DNA of 34,848 nucleotides from Thermoleophilia bacterium (GTDB taxonomy: Bacteria; Actinomycetota; Thermoleophilia; BMS3ABIN01). The stretch covers positions 1 to 34,848 of the forward strand of contig JAENWV010000005.1 of assembly GCA_016650015.1 (NCBI GenBank). The letters are read 5' to 3'. Shown in pieces: positions 27,345 to 34,848 of the stretch; positions within the stretch are counted from its first letter, which is position 1, and the number at the start of each line of letters is the position of its first letter. Both the position numbers and the translations under genes were made by a program. The notes below the pieces were generated by a model. The model was not told the origin of the DNA and did not search any database. It saw only the letters and a list, made by a program, of their open reading frames with translations.

Positions 27345-28865
27345 CTAGCCGATCCCGATAATCTCATATATCTTCTCCATGTCAAGTGATGCCCGGAGTT
27401 CGCGCGCCAGGCGATCGTATTCGTGCTCCTTGAGCATCCCCCGACCCATCATGGGCAGTTCCGCCGGACAGCCGAAATAGGAAAGCAGCCCCGCGAGCAC
27501 GTCATCGCTGTCGAAAAAACCGTGGAGGTAACTGCCGAGCACCAGGCCGTCGGCGCTCACGGCTCCGTCGGCCCCGTGGCCGGTCTGCAAAAGCTGTTTC
27601 ACGCCCGGGCCCAGCTCGGATCGGCCCATGTGAATCTCGTACCCGGTCACCAACGCGCCCTCGGCGAGCAGCGGCGTGGCGGCCACCACTTCACCAGCCG
27701 TCTGCCGCGTTTCCTTTTCCGGAGAAAATACCGTCTCCATGTCCAGCAAACCCAGCGCCTTGACGCTGCCGGCGCTGGAGTCGAGCCCGTTGGGATCGAG
27801 AATCTTCGCACCCAGCATCTGATAGCCGCCGCAGATGCCGATGACCGGCGTGCCGGCCTTCGCCTTGCGGATGATTTCCGCCGCCATGCCGCTGGACCAG
27901 AGAAAGCGCAGGTCGGAAATGGTGCTCTTGGTTCCGGGAATGACGATGAGATCGGCGTCGGCCAACCCCGCCGAATGCTCCGCGAAGCGAAAATCAAAAC
28001 CGGGACAGGCCTCCAGCGAATCGAAGTCAGTGAAGTTGGAAAGCCGCGGCAGACGCGCCGCCCGCACCTTGACCGTCTTGCCGTTACTGTTCGCGTCCTC
28101 GCGCACATCTGAAGGCCAGAGGGCTTCACGCCGGTCGGAAAGCGCCACGGAATCCTCTTCCTCGATCATCAGGTCCTTGATATAAGGCACGACGCCCAGT
28201 ACCGGCCGCCGGCAGCGCCCTTCGAGAAAATCGAGGCCCGGCTCCAGGATGGACCGGTCGCCGCGAAACTTGTTGATGATCAGGCCGGCTACCCGTTCGC
28301 GCTCCTCGTCCAGGAGGAGCTCCATGGTGCCGACCAGGGCCGCGAAGACACCGCCCCGCTCGATGTCGCCGATCAGCAGCACCGGCGCGTCCCCCATCTC
28401 GGCGACCGTCATGTTGGCGATGTCGCGGCCGCGGAAGTTGACCTCCGCCGGACTGCCGGCGCCCTCGATGATCACCACCTGGAACTCGCGGCGAAGCCTC
28501 TCCAGAGACTCGGACACCGCGTCGAGCAGCCCCAGCTTGAAATCGTGATAGGCCTGCGCCGTCATGGTGCCCACCGGCAGGCCCTGAACCACGACCTGCG
28601 AACCGGTATCGCTGGTGGGCTTGAGCAGCACGGGGTTCATGTCGACCCGCGGCGGGACGCCCGCCGCCTCGGCCTGCACGACCTGCGCCCGCCCCATTTC
28701 GCCGCCGTCACTGTCGGCGTAGGAGTTAAGCGACATGTTCTGGCTCTTAAAGGGAGCCACCGAGTAGCCATCCTGGGCCATGATCCGCGCCAGTCCCGCC
28801 ACCAGCAATGTTTTACCGGCATGGGAGGCTGTCCCCTGCAGCATGATGGTCCTGGCCAGAGGCAT
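27345..28865 (-). CDS. cbiP: Cobyric acid synthase
   Basis: IMLQGTASHAGKTLLVAGLARI, APFKSQNMSLNS, IEGAGSPAEVNFRGRDIANM, IGICGGYQMLG, LGSYLHGFFD. Confidence 0.96.
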   Translation of the reverse strand: MPLARTIMLQGTASHAGKTLLVAGLARIMAQDGYSVAPFKSQNMSLNSYADSDGGEMGRAQVVQAEAAGVPPRVDMNPVLLKPTSDTGSQVVVQGLPVGTMTAQAYHDFKLGLLDAVSESLERLRREFQVVIIEGAGSPAEVNFRGRDIANMTVAEMGDAPVLLIGDIERGGVFAALVGTMELLLDEERERVAGLIINKFRGDRSILEPGLDFLEGRCRRPVLGVVPYIKDLMIEEEDSVALSDRREALWPSDVREDANSNGKTVKVRAARLPRLSNFTDFDSLEACPGFDFRFAEHSAGLADADLIVIPGTKSTISDLRFLWSSGMAAEIIRKAKAGTPVIGICGGYQMLGAKILDPNGLDSSAGSVKALGLLDMETVFSPEKETRQTAGEVVAATPLLAEGALVTGYEIHMGRSELGPGVKQLLQTGHGADGAVSADGLVLGSYLHGFFDSDDVLAGLLSYFGCPAELPMMGRGMLKEHEYDRLARELRASLDMEKIYEIIGIG

Positions 28866-28868
28866 GAC

Positions 28869-29405
28869 CTATTTGACCTTCATCGGGATTCCCGACACGC
28901 AGAGATAAACTTCAGCCGCCGCCGCCGCCGCCTTCTGATTGGCGCGCCCGGCCACGTCGCGGAAAGTGCGGGCAAGCATGTTATCGGGGACGATGCCCAT
29001 GCCCACCTCGTTGCTCACCAGGATGACCCGGCCGTTACCGCCCCGACAGACATCGACCAGCTGATCCATTTCGCGGTCAACAGCCCGTTTGGCCCGCTCT
29101 CCACTGGCGATGCCCTGATTCATCAGCAAATTCGATATATAAACAGTAAGGCAGTCGATCAAGACGATGCCTTCACCGGCCAAAGCGTCCTCGACGGCCT
29201 CCGTCAGCTTCTCCGGAGCCTCGACCGTCCGCCAGCCCTCCGGACGGCGCTCCCGGTGCTCAGCGATCCGCTCCCGCATCTCACCATCCTTCGCCTCGGC
29301 GGTCGCGATATATGTAACTGTCTCCGCCCGCTCCAGCGCCATCTTCTCCGCCAGCGAGCTTTTACCGCTCCGAGCCCCACCGGTAACAAAAATCATTCTA
29401 TACAC
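28869..29405 (-). CDS. cobU: Adenosylcobinamide kinase / adenosylcobinamide-phosphate guanylyltransferase
   Basis: MIFVTGGARSGKSSLAEKMAL, YIATAEAKDGEMRERIAEHRERRPEGW, VILVSNEVGMGIVPDN. Confidence 0.95.
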   Translation of the reverse strand: MYRMIFVTGGARSGKSSLAEKMALERAETVTYIATAEAKDGEMRERIAEHRERRPEGWRTVEAPEKLTEAVEDALAGEGIVLIDCLTVYISNLLMNQGIASGERAKRAVDREMDQLVDVCRGGNGRVILVSNEVGMGIVPDNMLARTFRDVAGRANQKAAAAAAEVYLCVSGIPMKVK

Positions 29406-29430
29406 CCATTCTGTTTAGAATTGCCACTAA

Positions 29431-29453
29431 AAAAGCCCCCTTCAAGGAAGAGG
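29431..29453 (-). terminator. Intrinsic terminator between cobalamin riboswitch and cobU
   Basis: Minus strand gccctcttccttgaagggggcttttttagt: GC-rich hairpin followed by a T6 tract. Confidence 0.75.
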
Positions 29454-29509
29454 GCCAAAAGGCAAAAATTCACCCAAGCCACTCCCTCCGCGAAGAGTGT
29501 GCTGGCTAG

Positions 29510-29689
29510 AGCCCGTGGGCAGGTCTCCTGGCTTCTGGATTTGCGCTCCGCTGGCGCCTTCCCGGGCTTTTGCCCAGTGGCTCACCCCTATGCGGGGCTA
29601 TTGCACGCGAAGCTACCAGTTACAGTGGCGGGACCGCGCCGGCGTTTCACCGGCTTCCCTTGGACGCCCCGGAGGGCGACCCACAGGCT
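29510..29689 (-). ncRNA. Cobalamin (AdoCbl) riboswitch aptamer
   Basis: Minus strand AAGGGAAGCCGGTGAAACGCCGGCGCGGTCCCGCCACTGTAACTGG...GAGCCACTGGG...GGGAAGGCGCC...CCAGAAGCCAGGAGACCTGCC; P1 AGCCTGTGGG / CCCACGGGCT pairs fully (one G-U). Confidence 0.95.
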
Positions 29690-29715
29690 GAAGCTGATAT
29701 GTGTATGACTAGCGA

Positions 29716-29744
29716 AGTATACGGGGGTAGGCGGAGATTTTCAA
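29716..29744 (-). promoter_or_regulatory. Sigma70-like promoter of the cob operon
   Basis: Minus strand TTGAAA (29744-29739), 17-nt spacer, TATACT (29721-29716), just upstream of the riboswitch. Confidence 0.8.
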
Positions 29745-29763
29745 GAACCGTCCCGGCGACCCC

Positions 29764-30441
29764 CTATTCGATCGCCTCGTCGAAATCGACCTGCAGCATG
29801 CCTTTCTTTATAGCGTATTTCACCAGTTCGGCGCGCTTGTGCAGGTTGAGCTTTTCCATGATGTTTGCCTTGTGCGTTTCCACCGTTTTTACACTTATGA
29901 AAAGAGTTTCCGCGATCTCCCGGTTGGTATGGCCCTCCGCGACCAGCGTCAGAATCTCCCGTTCGCGGTCGGTAAGGGTGTCGAAGCTGGAGGTCGGCTC
30001 CTGGCCGTGCTTGAGCTTGTCCAGGTAATCCTCGACCACCATCTTGGCTGCCGAAGGATAGAGGAAGCAGTCACCGCGGCTGACCACGTGGATGGCGTTC
30101 ACCAGGTCGCTGTCGGCGGCCTTTTTGAGCACATAGCCCGCCGCCCCGGCCTGCAGCACCTGAAACAGATACTCCTCGTTGTCGTGCATGGTCAGCACGA
30201 GAACCTTTACATCAGCGTCGCGCTTTTTGATCTGCTTGGTGGCCTCCATCCCGTTCATCACCGGCATCCCGATATCCATCAGCACGATGTCGGGATGCAG
30301 CTCCAGCGCCTTCTGGACCGCCTCGCGGCCGTTCTCGGCCTCGCCAACCACCTCTATATCCTTCTCTTCTCCCAGCAATCTGACCAGTCCGGCACGCAGA
30401 ATCGCGTGATCATCCGCCAGCAGTATCCTGATCTTGCTCAC
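29764..30441 (-). CDS. NarL/LiaR-type LuxR-family response regulator
   Basis: KIRILLADDHAILRAGLVRLL, DIVLMDIGMPVMNGMEAT, LTDREREILTLVAEGHTNREIAETLFISVKTVETHKANIMEKL. Confidence 0.95.
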   Translation of the reverse strand: MSKIRILLADDHAILRAGLVRLLGEEKDIEVVGEAENGREAVQKALELHPDIVLMDIGMPVMNGMEATKQIKKRDADVKVLVLTMHDNEEYLFQVLQAGAAGYVLKKAADSDLVNAIHVVSRGDCFLYPSAAKMVVEDYLDKLKHGQEPTSSFDTLTDREREILTLVAEGHTNREIAETLFISVKTVETHKANIMEKLNLHKRAELVKYAIKKGMLQVDFDEAIE

Positions 30442-31661
30442 CAGATGCCCTCCTCGCTTTGTAACGGAACCTCAATAAAAATCGTGGTGCCCTTGGCGGG
30501 CCTTGCGTCAAACTCGAGCGAACCACCCACCAGCTCGATGCGCTCCTTCATACCGTGTAATCCGAGGCCGCGGCCTTTTTCATCCGACAACATCACCGTC
30601 TGGGAATCGAATCCCTGACCGTTGTCCTCGATCACTCCCTGAACGGTCTGCTCCTTCCTTCTCAGGGTCACCCGGCAGCTGGTGGCGTTCGAATGCCGCG
30701 CCACATTGGTGAGCGCTTCCTGTATTACCCGGTAAAGCACGGTTTCGAGCTCCGGGGTCAGGCGATGGCTCATGCCCAGCAACTGCATTTCCACCGGAAT
30801 CCCGGTATTCTCGGTATATTCCTTGGCATATGACCGCAGCGCGGCAGCGAGGCCCAGGTCGTCCAGCACACTGGGCCGCAGACGCACGGCCATCGTATGC
30901 ACCTCGTTGAGCGTGGCATGGGCGAGGTCGTTGATGTTTTCGAGGCGCTCCTGGACATCGGGCATGTAGTCCGGCACGATTTCCTGCACCATTCTTATCC
31001 CGATCACCAGACCCGTCAAGCTCTGGCTGGTCTCGTCATGAAGTTCGCGGGCGATGCGTTTGCGCTCCTCCTCCTGGGCCTTGATCACCGAGGCCGCCGC
31101 TTTCTTGCGCTGCATGTCCATGGTATTGAGCATCGAGTTGAGGCTTTTTGAGAGCTCCTCGATCTGCGGATCATCGGTGACCTCCGGCACGCGGATGCCG
31201 CGATGTCCTGCCCGGATCGCCTTCATCGTATCGGAGACATCATCCAGTGGACGAAAGGCGATTTTGACCAGAAGATAATTTGTCAGGATGCTGAGCGCCA
31301 GGCCACTGGCCAGGAAAAGGGCGACGAAGCCCAGTTCGCCCCCCTCGAAGTAATTCTCTTCAATGAAATAGCCCATGACGCTGCCGATGGCGATCAGTAC
31401 TGTGTTGGCGATAATCACCTTCTGGAATAACGGCCGCCGCTTGACGCGGTTGAATACCAACTTTGCCTGCTCGATGATTCGCCGGCCCCAGGAGGCCTCC
31501 TGTGGCTCCGCGGCAGATTCGATGGCTGCCGGCTGCTTGATGGCTTCGTGGCTCGTGCTTTCCATCTTTTCCCCGGGTTTTAAAGATACGCGTCGATACG
31601 CGCAGGACAATCGATCCGTACTGAACCTGAAAAATGACCGGCCGCTACTCTGCCCCCTCAA
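30438..31661 (-). CDS. Sensor histidine kinase (HisKA_3/NarX-LiaS type) with HAMP
   Basis: EEERKRIARELHDETSQSLTGLV, VIQEALTNVARHSNA, VIEDNGQGFD, GRGLGLHGMKERIELVGG; TM segments; overlaps downstream regulator by 4 bp. Confidence 0.93.
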   Translation of the reverse strand: MRGQSSGRSFFRFSTDRLSCAYRRVSLKPGEKMESTSHEAIKQPAAIESAAEPQEASWGRRIIEQAKLVFNRVKRRPLFQKVIIANTVLIAIGSVMGYFIEENYFEGGELGFVALFLASGLALSILTNYLLVKIAFRPLDDVSDTMKAIRAGHRGIRVPEVTDDPQIEELSKSLNSMLNTMDMQRKKAAASVIKAQEEERKRIARELHDETSQSLTGLVIGIRMVQEIVPDYMPDVQERLENINDLAHATLNEVHTMAVRLRPSVLDDLGLAAALRSYAKEYTENTGIPVEMQLLGMSHRLTPELETVLYRVIQEALTNVARHSNATSCRVTLRRKEQTVQGVIEDNGQGFDSQTVMLSDEKGRGLGLHGMKERIELVGGSLEFDARPAKGTTIFIEVPLQSEEGIW

Positions 31662-31836
31662 ACAATCGGCCAGCAGCTCTTATGGTATCAGAATGACGCT
31701 ATTGAAAGCTACGGTAATCTACGGTCCGGATGGGCGCTGAAAACGTCTGTCTAAGGCATGGGGAAAGGACTTGCGGTGCTTGTGCCGTGATGCGGTTCTT
31801 GTGCCGTGAACTTCAGTCCTGCAGTTGTTTCATATC

Positions 31837-32262
31837 TCACGCGTCGCTGGTTTCCACGTAAGTACCGGTAGCGAGGTCGGCGAAAGTTGTCCCTTCCAGC
31901 TGACCCACCATAAGATCCTGAAGGTTCTGACAAACGGTTCTGAAGGAGCAGTCTTCCTCGCGGTCACACTGATTTGGCCCGCGCAGGCATTGGACGAGTA
32001 CGATAGGTCCTTCGATTGCCTCGATGACTTCGCGCAGACTGATTTCCTCGGGCGGCCTGGCGAGCATCACCCCTCCCTGGTTGCCTCGCAGGGTGCGGAT
32101 CAGCCCTGCCCGAGCCAGGGTACGGATAATGGAGGGCAGATACTTGCCGGGGATATCCTCGCTGGCAGCGATCAAACGGGTCTGGATCACGTCGCCATAG
32201 GGCACCATCGCGAGATGCAGGATCGCCCGTACCCCGTAATCACTCTGTCTGGTTAAATGCAC
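31837..32262 (-). CDS. Second Rrf2 family regulator with three Cys
   Basis: ORF 31837-32316; likely GTG start giving VHLTRQSDYGVRAILHLAM; CLRGPNQCDREEDC; strongly similar to the product of 5578-6051. Confidence 0.9.
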   Translation of the reverse strand: MHLTRQSDYGVRAILHLAMVPYGDVIQTRLIAASEDIPGKYLPSIIRTLARAGLIRTLRGNQGGVMLARPPEEISLREVIEAIEGPIVLVQCLRGPNQCDREEDCSFRTVCQNLQDLMVGQLEGTTFADLATGTYVETSDA

Positions 32263-32465
32263 CTTCCACCCACAGGAATATCCTTCATGATCGACATGAT
32301 GGGAGAGATCCACCAACCCGGCGATTACGGATTATCTGCAGGAGACGCCACGGCAAGCCCGCCGGCAGCCGTACCCCGAAACAGCGCCTCCCTAATCCCA
32401 CTCCCCAAAAGCAAAATTGCGAACCCTACCGTAGTGATTAAGTTTAAGCTGACTGCCTATTTTTG

Positions 32466-34592
32466 TCAATCATTTGACTGGGGTTGGCCCCGACCGGCTT
32501 CTTCTTTCAATCCAGATTCAGCCTCGCTGCGCACCTGCAGAAAAACCTCGACGATGCTGGCGTCGAACTGCTCTCCGCAACAGCGCTTGAGCTCTGCCAC
32601 CGCCTCATCGCGAGAAAGGCTTTCACGGTAGGGCCGGTCGGCGGTCATGGCCTCGTAAGCATCGGCGACCGCCAGGATGCGCGATCCCAGAGGGATATCC
32701 TCGCCACTGAGCCCGTCGGGATAACCGCTGCCGTCGTAGCGCTCGTGGTGGTGCCGGATCATCTCCTTGATCTCCTGATGCAGGCGCGCCTGCATCAGGA
32801 TCTTGTGGCTGGCGCCCGGATGCTCGCGCATGGTGTCCATCTCCTCGGGCGTCAGCACGCCCTGCTTGGTCAATATCGCGTCCGGGGTGCCGATCTTGCC
32901 GATGTCGTGGAGATAACCGGCGTCGCGGATGCTCGACACGAACTCGTCATCAAGACCCATGCCGGCGGCGATCGCCACCGCGTAGGCCGAAACCTTGTCG
33001 GAATGGCCGCGAGTATAGGTGTCCTTGGCGTCGACCGCCTCGGCCAGCGCCCGAATCGTCGAAAGGTACGCCTGCCTCAGGTTCTCGTAAAGGCGAACAT
33101 TTTCCACCACCACGCCCATCTCCTCGCCAATGGCATCCAGCAGCTTCCAGCCGTTCTCGTCGATCTCCTTTTGTTCAAGGCAAACGCCCACGATGACGCC
33201 AACCACATCGTTGATCGATTTCATCGGGAAGACCACCAGGCAGGCAGTTTCCGGGTCCAGCGACGACATATCCCCGTCGTCGGCGGGGTTCTGGATGATG
33301 ATGCCCTTGCCGCTGTTCAGCACACGACTGAAGATTCCGTCTCCGCCGGGAGCCCGGGAGATAAGACGCAGGAATTCCGCCGGCATCCCGTGCTGGGCTG
33401 CCAGGCGCAGCCTCCCGGTATCCTGGTCAACGACAAATGCCGCCGACGCGCTGGTGCCGAGAATCTGGTCCAGCTCGCCCAGGGCCACAACCAGCACTTC
33501 CGGCAGATCGAGGCTTTGGGTGGCGGCGGTCAGCACTGAATGCAGGGCCGCAAGCTCGCGCGTACGCCGCTGCAGATCTTCGGTGCGCTCATCAACCATC
33601 TGCTCCAGCCGTTCGGCATAGACACGGTTCTGCTCCTCGGACGCCAGCAGCCGGTTATACTGGTCCATCAGGGTGATGCTCGATTGCCGGAGTTCCTCGA
33701 TCAGCCGTTCCTTGTCCTCCATCTCCGGGGATACTGTTTCGCGCAACCGTTTTGCCGCCTGTTCGACTTCCCTGCGGCGGCGCAACTTCTCCAGATTATG
33801 GCGCACGGTCGGCAGCGGCTCGTCTTCGTCCAGCGGCTTGATAAGGTAGTCATCAGCGCCGCGCTTCAGAGCTTCGACGGCGACGTCTTCGGAACCATAG
33901 GCGGTCATCATGACGACGGAAGTCTCCGGCCGTACCTCCTTCACTTTCGACAGCACAGTCAGGCCGTCGATCTCGGGCAGCTTGACATCGAGAAGGATGA
34001 GATCGTAAGACAGGGCAAGCGCCTTGTTCTGGGCCTCCAGACCATCGCGGGCGATGTCGAGCTGGTAGCCTTCGTTCTCCAGCCGCTTGACAATCAACCT
34101 GACCGCCTCGGGGTCGTCATCGACGACCAGTATCTGCGGCGCCCCCGCGCCCTCCCCGGCTTTCTCTCCCTGCAGCAACATGGCCGTCGCTTCCAGCAGC
34201 GCTTCCTCCTGCAACGGCTTTCGCAGAGCCAGGTCCGCCTTGGCTACATACGTCTCGGCGCCTAGCTCGAATCCTTTGGCCATATCCTCATCGGTCACAT
34301 AAACCGCGGACATCATGATGATGGGGATAGAGTTGGTTTCGGGGTTTGACTTGAGCTGCTCCACCAGCTGAAACCCGTTCATCTTTGGCAGCAGAACATC
34401 GGTGATGATCAGGTCGGGCCTTTGGTGCACCGCCTGGTTGAGGCCGTCGACGCCATCGTGCGCGGTCAATGTCTTATAACCGGAAGCCTCCAGCCTTTTC
34501 TTCAGCAAAATTACGTGGTTGACATCATCGTCAACGACCAGGATCTTCTGGCCGTCTCCCCTGGGTAGCTCCATCTTTGCCTCTCTTGTCAA
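32466..34592 (-). CDS. REC-REC-GAF-HD-GYP response regulator (putative c-di-GMP phosphodiesterase)
   Basis: Two receiver domains (KILVVDDDVNHVILL; QILVVDDDPEAVRLI, DLILLDVKLPEIDGL); GAF; HD-GYP RGHSDKVSAYAVAIA, YLHDIGKIGTPDAIL, HHERYDGSGYPDGLSG. Confidence 0.95.
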   Translation of the reverse strand: MTREAKMELPRGDGQKILVVDDDVNHVILLKKRLEASGYKTLTAHDGVDGLNQAVHQRPDLIITDVLLPKMNGFQLVEQLKSNPETNSIPIIMMSAVYVTDEDMAKGFELGAETYVAKADLALRKPLQEEALLEATAMLLQGEKAGEGAGAPQILVVDDDPEAVRLIVKRLENEGYQLDIARDGLEAQNKALALSYDLILLDVKLPEIDGLTVLSKVKEVRPETSVVMMTAYGSEDVAVEALKRGADDYLIKPLDEDEPLPTVRHNLEKLRRRREVEQAAKRLRETVSPEMEDKERLIEELRQSSITLMDQYNRLLASEEQNRVYAERLEQMVDERTEDLQRRTRELAALHSVLTAATQSLDLPEVLVVALGELDQILGTSASAAFVVDQDTGRLRLAAQHGMPAEFLRLISRAPGGDGIFSRVLNSGKGIIIQNPADDGDMSSLDPETACLVVFPMKSINDVVGVIVGVCLEQKEIDENGWKLLDAIGEEMGVVVENVRLYENLRQAYLSTIRALAEAVDAKDTYTRGHSDKVSAYAVAIAAGMGLDDEFVSSIRDAGYLHDIGKIGTPDAILTKQGVLTPEEMDTMREHPGASHKILMQARLHQEIKEMIRHHHERYDGSGYPDGLSGEDIPLGSRILAVADAYEAMTADRPYRESLSRDEAVAELKRCCGEQFDASIVEVFLQVRSEAESGLKEEAGRGQPQSND

Positions 34593-34690
34593 TGCCGGTA
34601 CTCATGCCCCGGCTGAGATCGGGTAGCCCCAAATTACTTAAATATCAATACGGTCTAATGCCGCACTGCACGCCCGACGGTATGCGCCAA

Positions 34691-34848
34691 TCAGCGGGGG
34701 GCCATCGTTCCCCGCGTTAAAAATGTCTCGACCAGCCCCGGTAATGTTGAGATATCCACCGGTTTGGCGATAAAACCGCTGCAACCGGCCGCCCGGGCCT
34801 GCTGGCGGTCCCGCTCCAGCACGCTGGCCGTCAGCGCCACTACTGGCA
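34691..34848 (-). CDS. C-terminal part of a receiver domain protein, truncated by the window edge
   Basis: Minus-strand translation PVVALTASVLERDRQQARAAGCSGFIAKPVDISTLPGLVETFLTRGTMAPR*. Confidence 0.75.
   Translation of the reverse strand, partial: PVVALTASVLERDRQQARAAGCSGFIAKPVDISTLPGLVETFLTRGTMAPR

Noticed and set aside
28545-29708. Plus-strand ORF (387 aa) spanning cobU and the riboswitch
   Set aside because: Antisense to cobU and the riboswitch; no recognisable domain; artefact of high GC content.
32484-33539. Plus-strand ORF (351 aa) opposite the HD-GYP gene
   Set aside because: Antisense to a well-supported REC-REC-GAF-HD-GYP gene; no domain signature.
1-34848. tRNA, rRNA, transposase or prophage genes
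   Set aside because: Scanned for these by eye; no convincing cloverleaf, rRNA segment, transposase or phage structural protein was found.

Overview
The window is dominated by a near-complete cobalamin (B12) biosynthesis and cobalt-uptake operon on the minus strand (29405 down to 11702). It is preceded by a recognisable sigma70-like promoter, a cobalamin riboswitch and an intrinsic terminator. The operon contains three domain-fusion genes (CbiX-CbiC, CbiE-CbiT, CbiG-CbiH/CobJ); the last is split by an apparent frameshift. The left part encodes a B12-dependent class II ribonucleotide reductase, a GT2 glycosyltransferase, an Rrf2 regulator, a J-domain protein, a small redox/lipoprotein cluster and a multi-GAF protein. 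The right part encodes a NarL/LiaR-type two-component system, a second Rrf2 regulator and a REC-REC-GAF-HD-GYP protein. The strongest hidden signal is at 8601-9158 (-): a DUF1573-like lipoprotein whose annotated ORF ends at an in-frame TGA. The frame continues for 58 more codons, a bacterial-SECIS-like hairpin follows the TGA, and the extended stop lies 3 nt before the next gene, so it is probably an unannotated selenoprotein. Other notable items are a two-repeat CRISPR-like remnant (37 bp repeat / 36 bp spacer), in-frame tandem repeats at several gene starts, ends and linkers, and a class II RNR that appears to lack its C-terminal cysteine tail. The source looks like a high-GC, probably anaerobic bacterium, possibly an actinobacterium; this is a weak inference.
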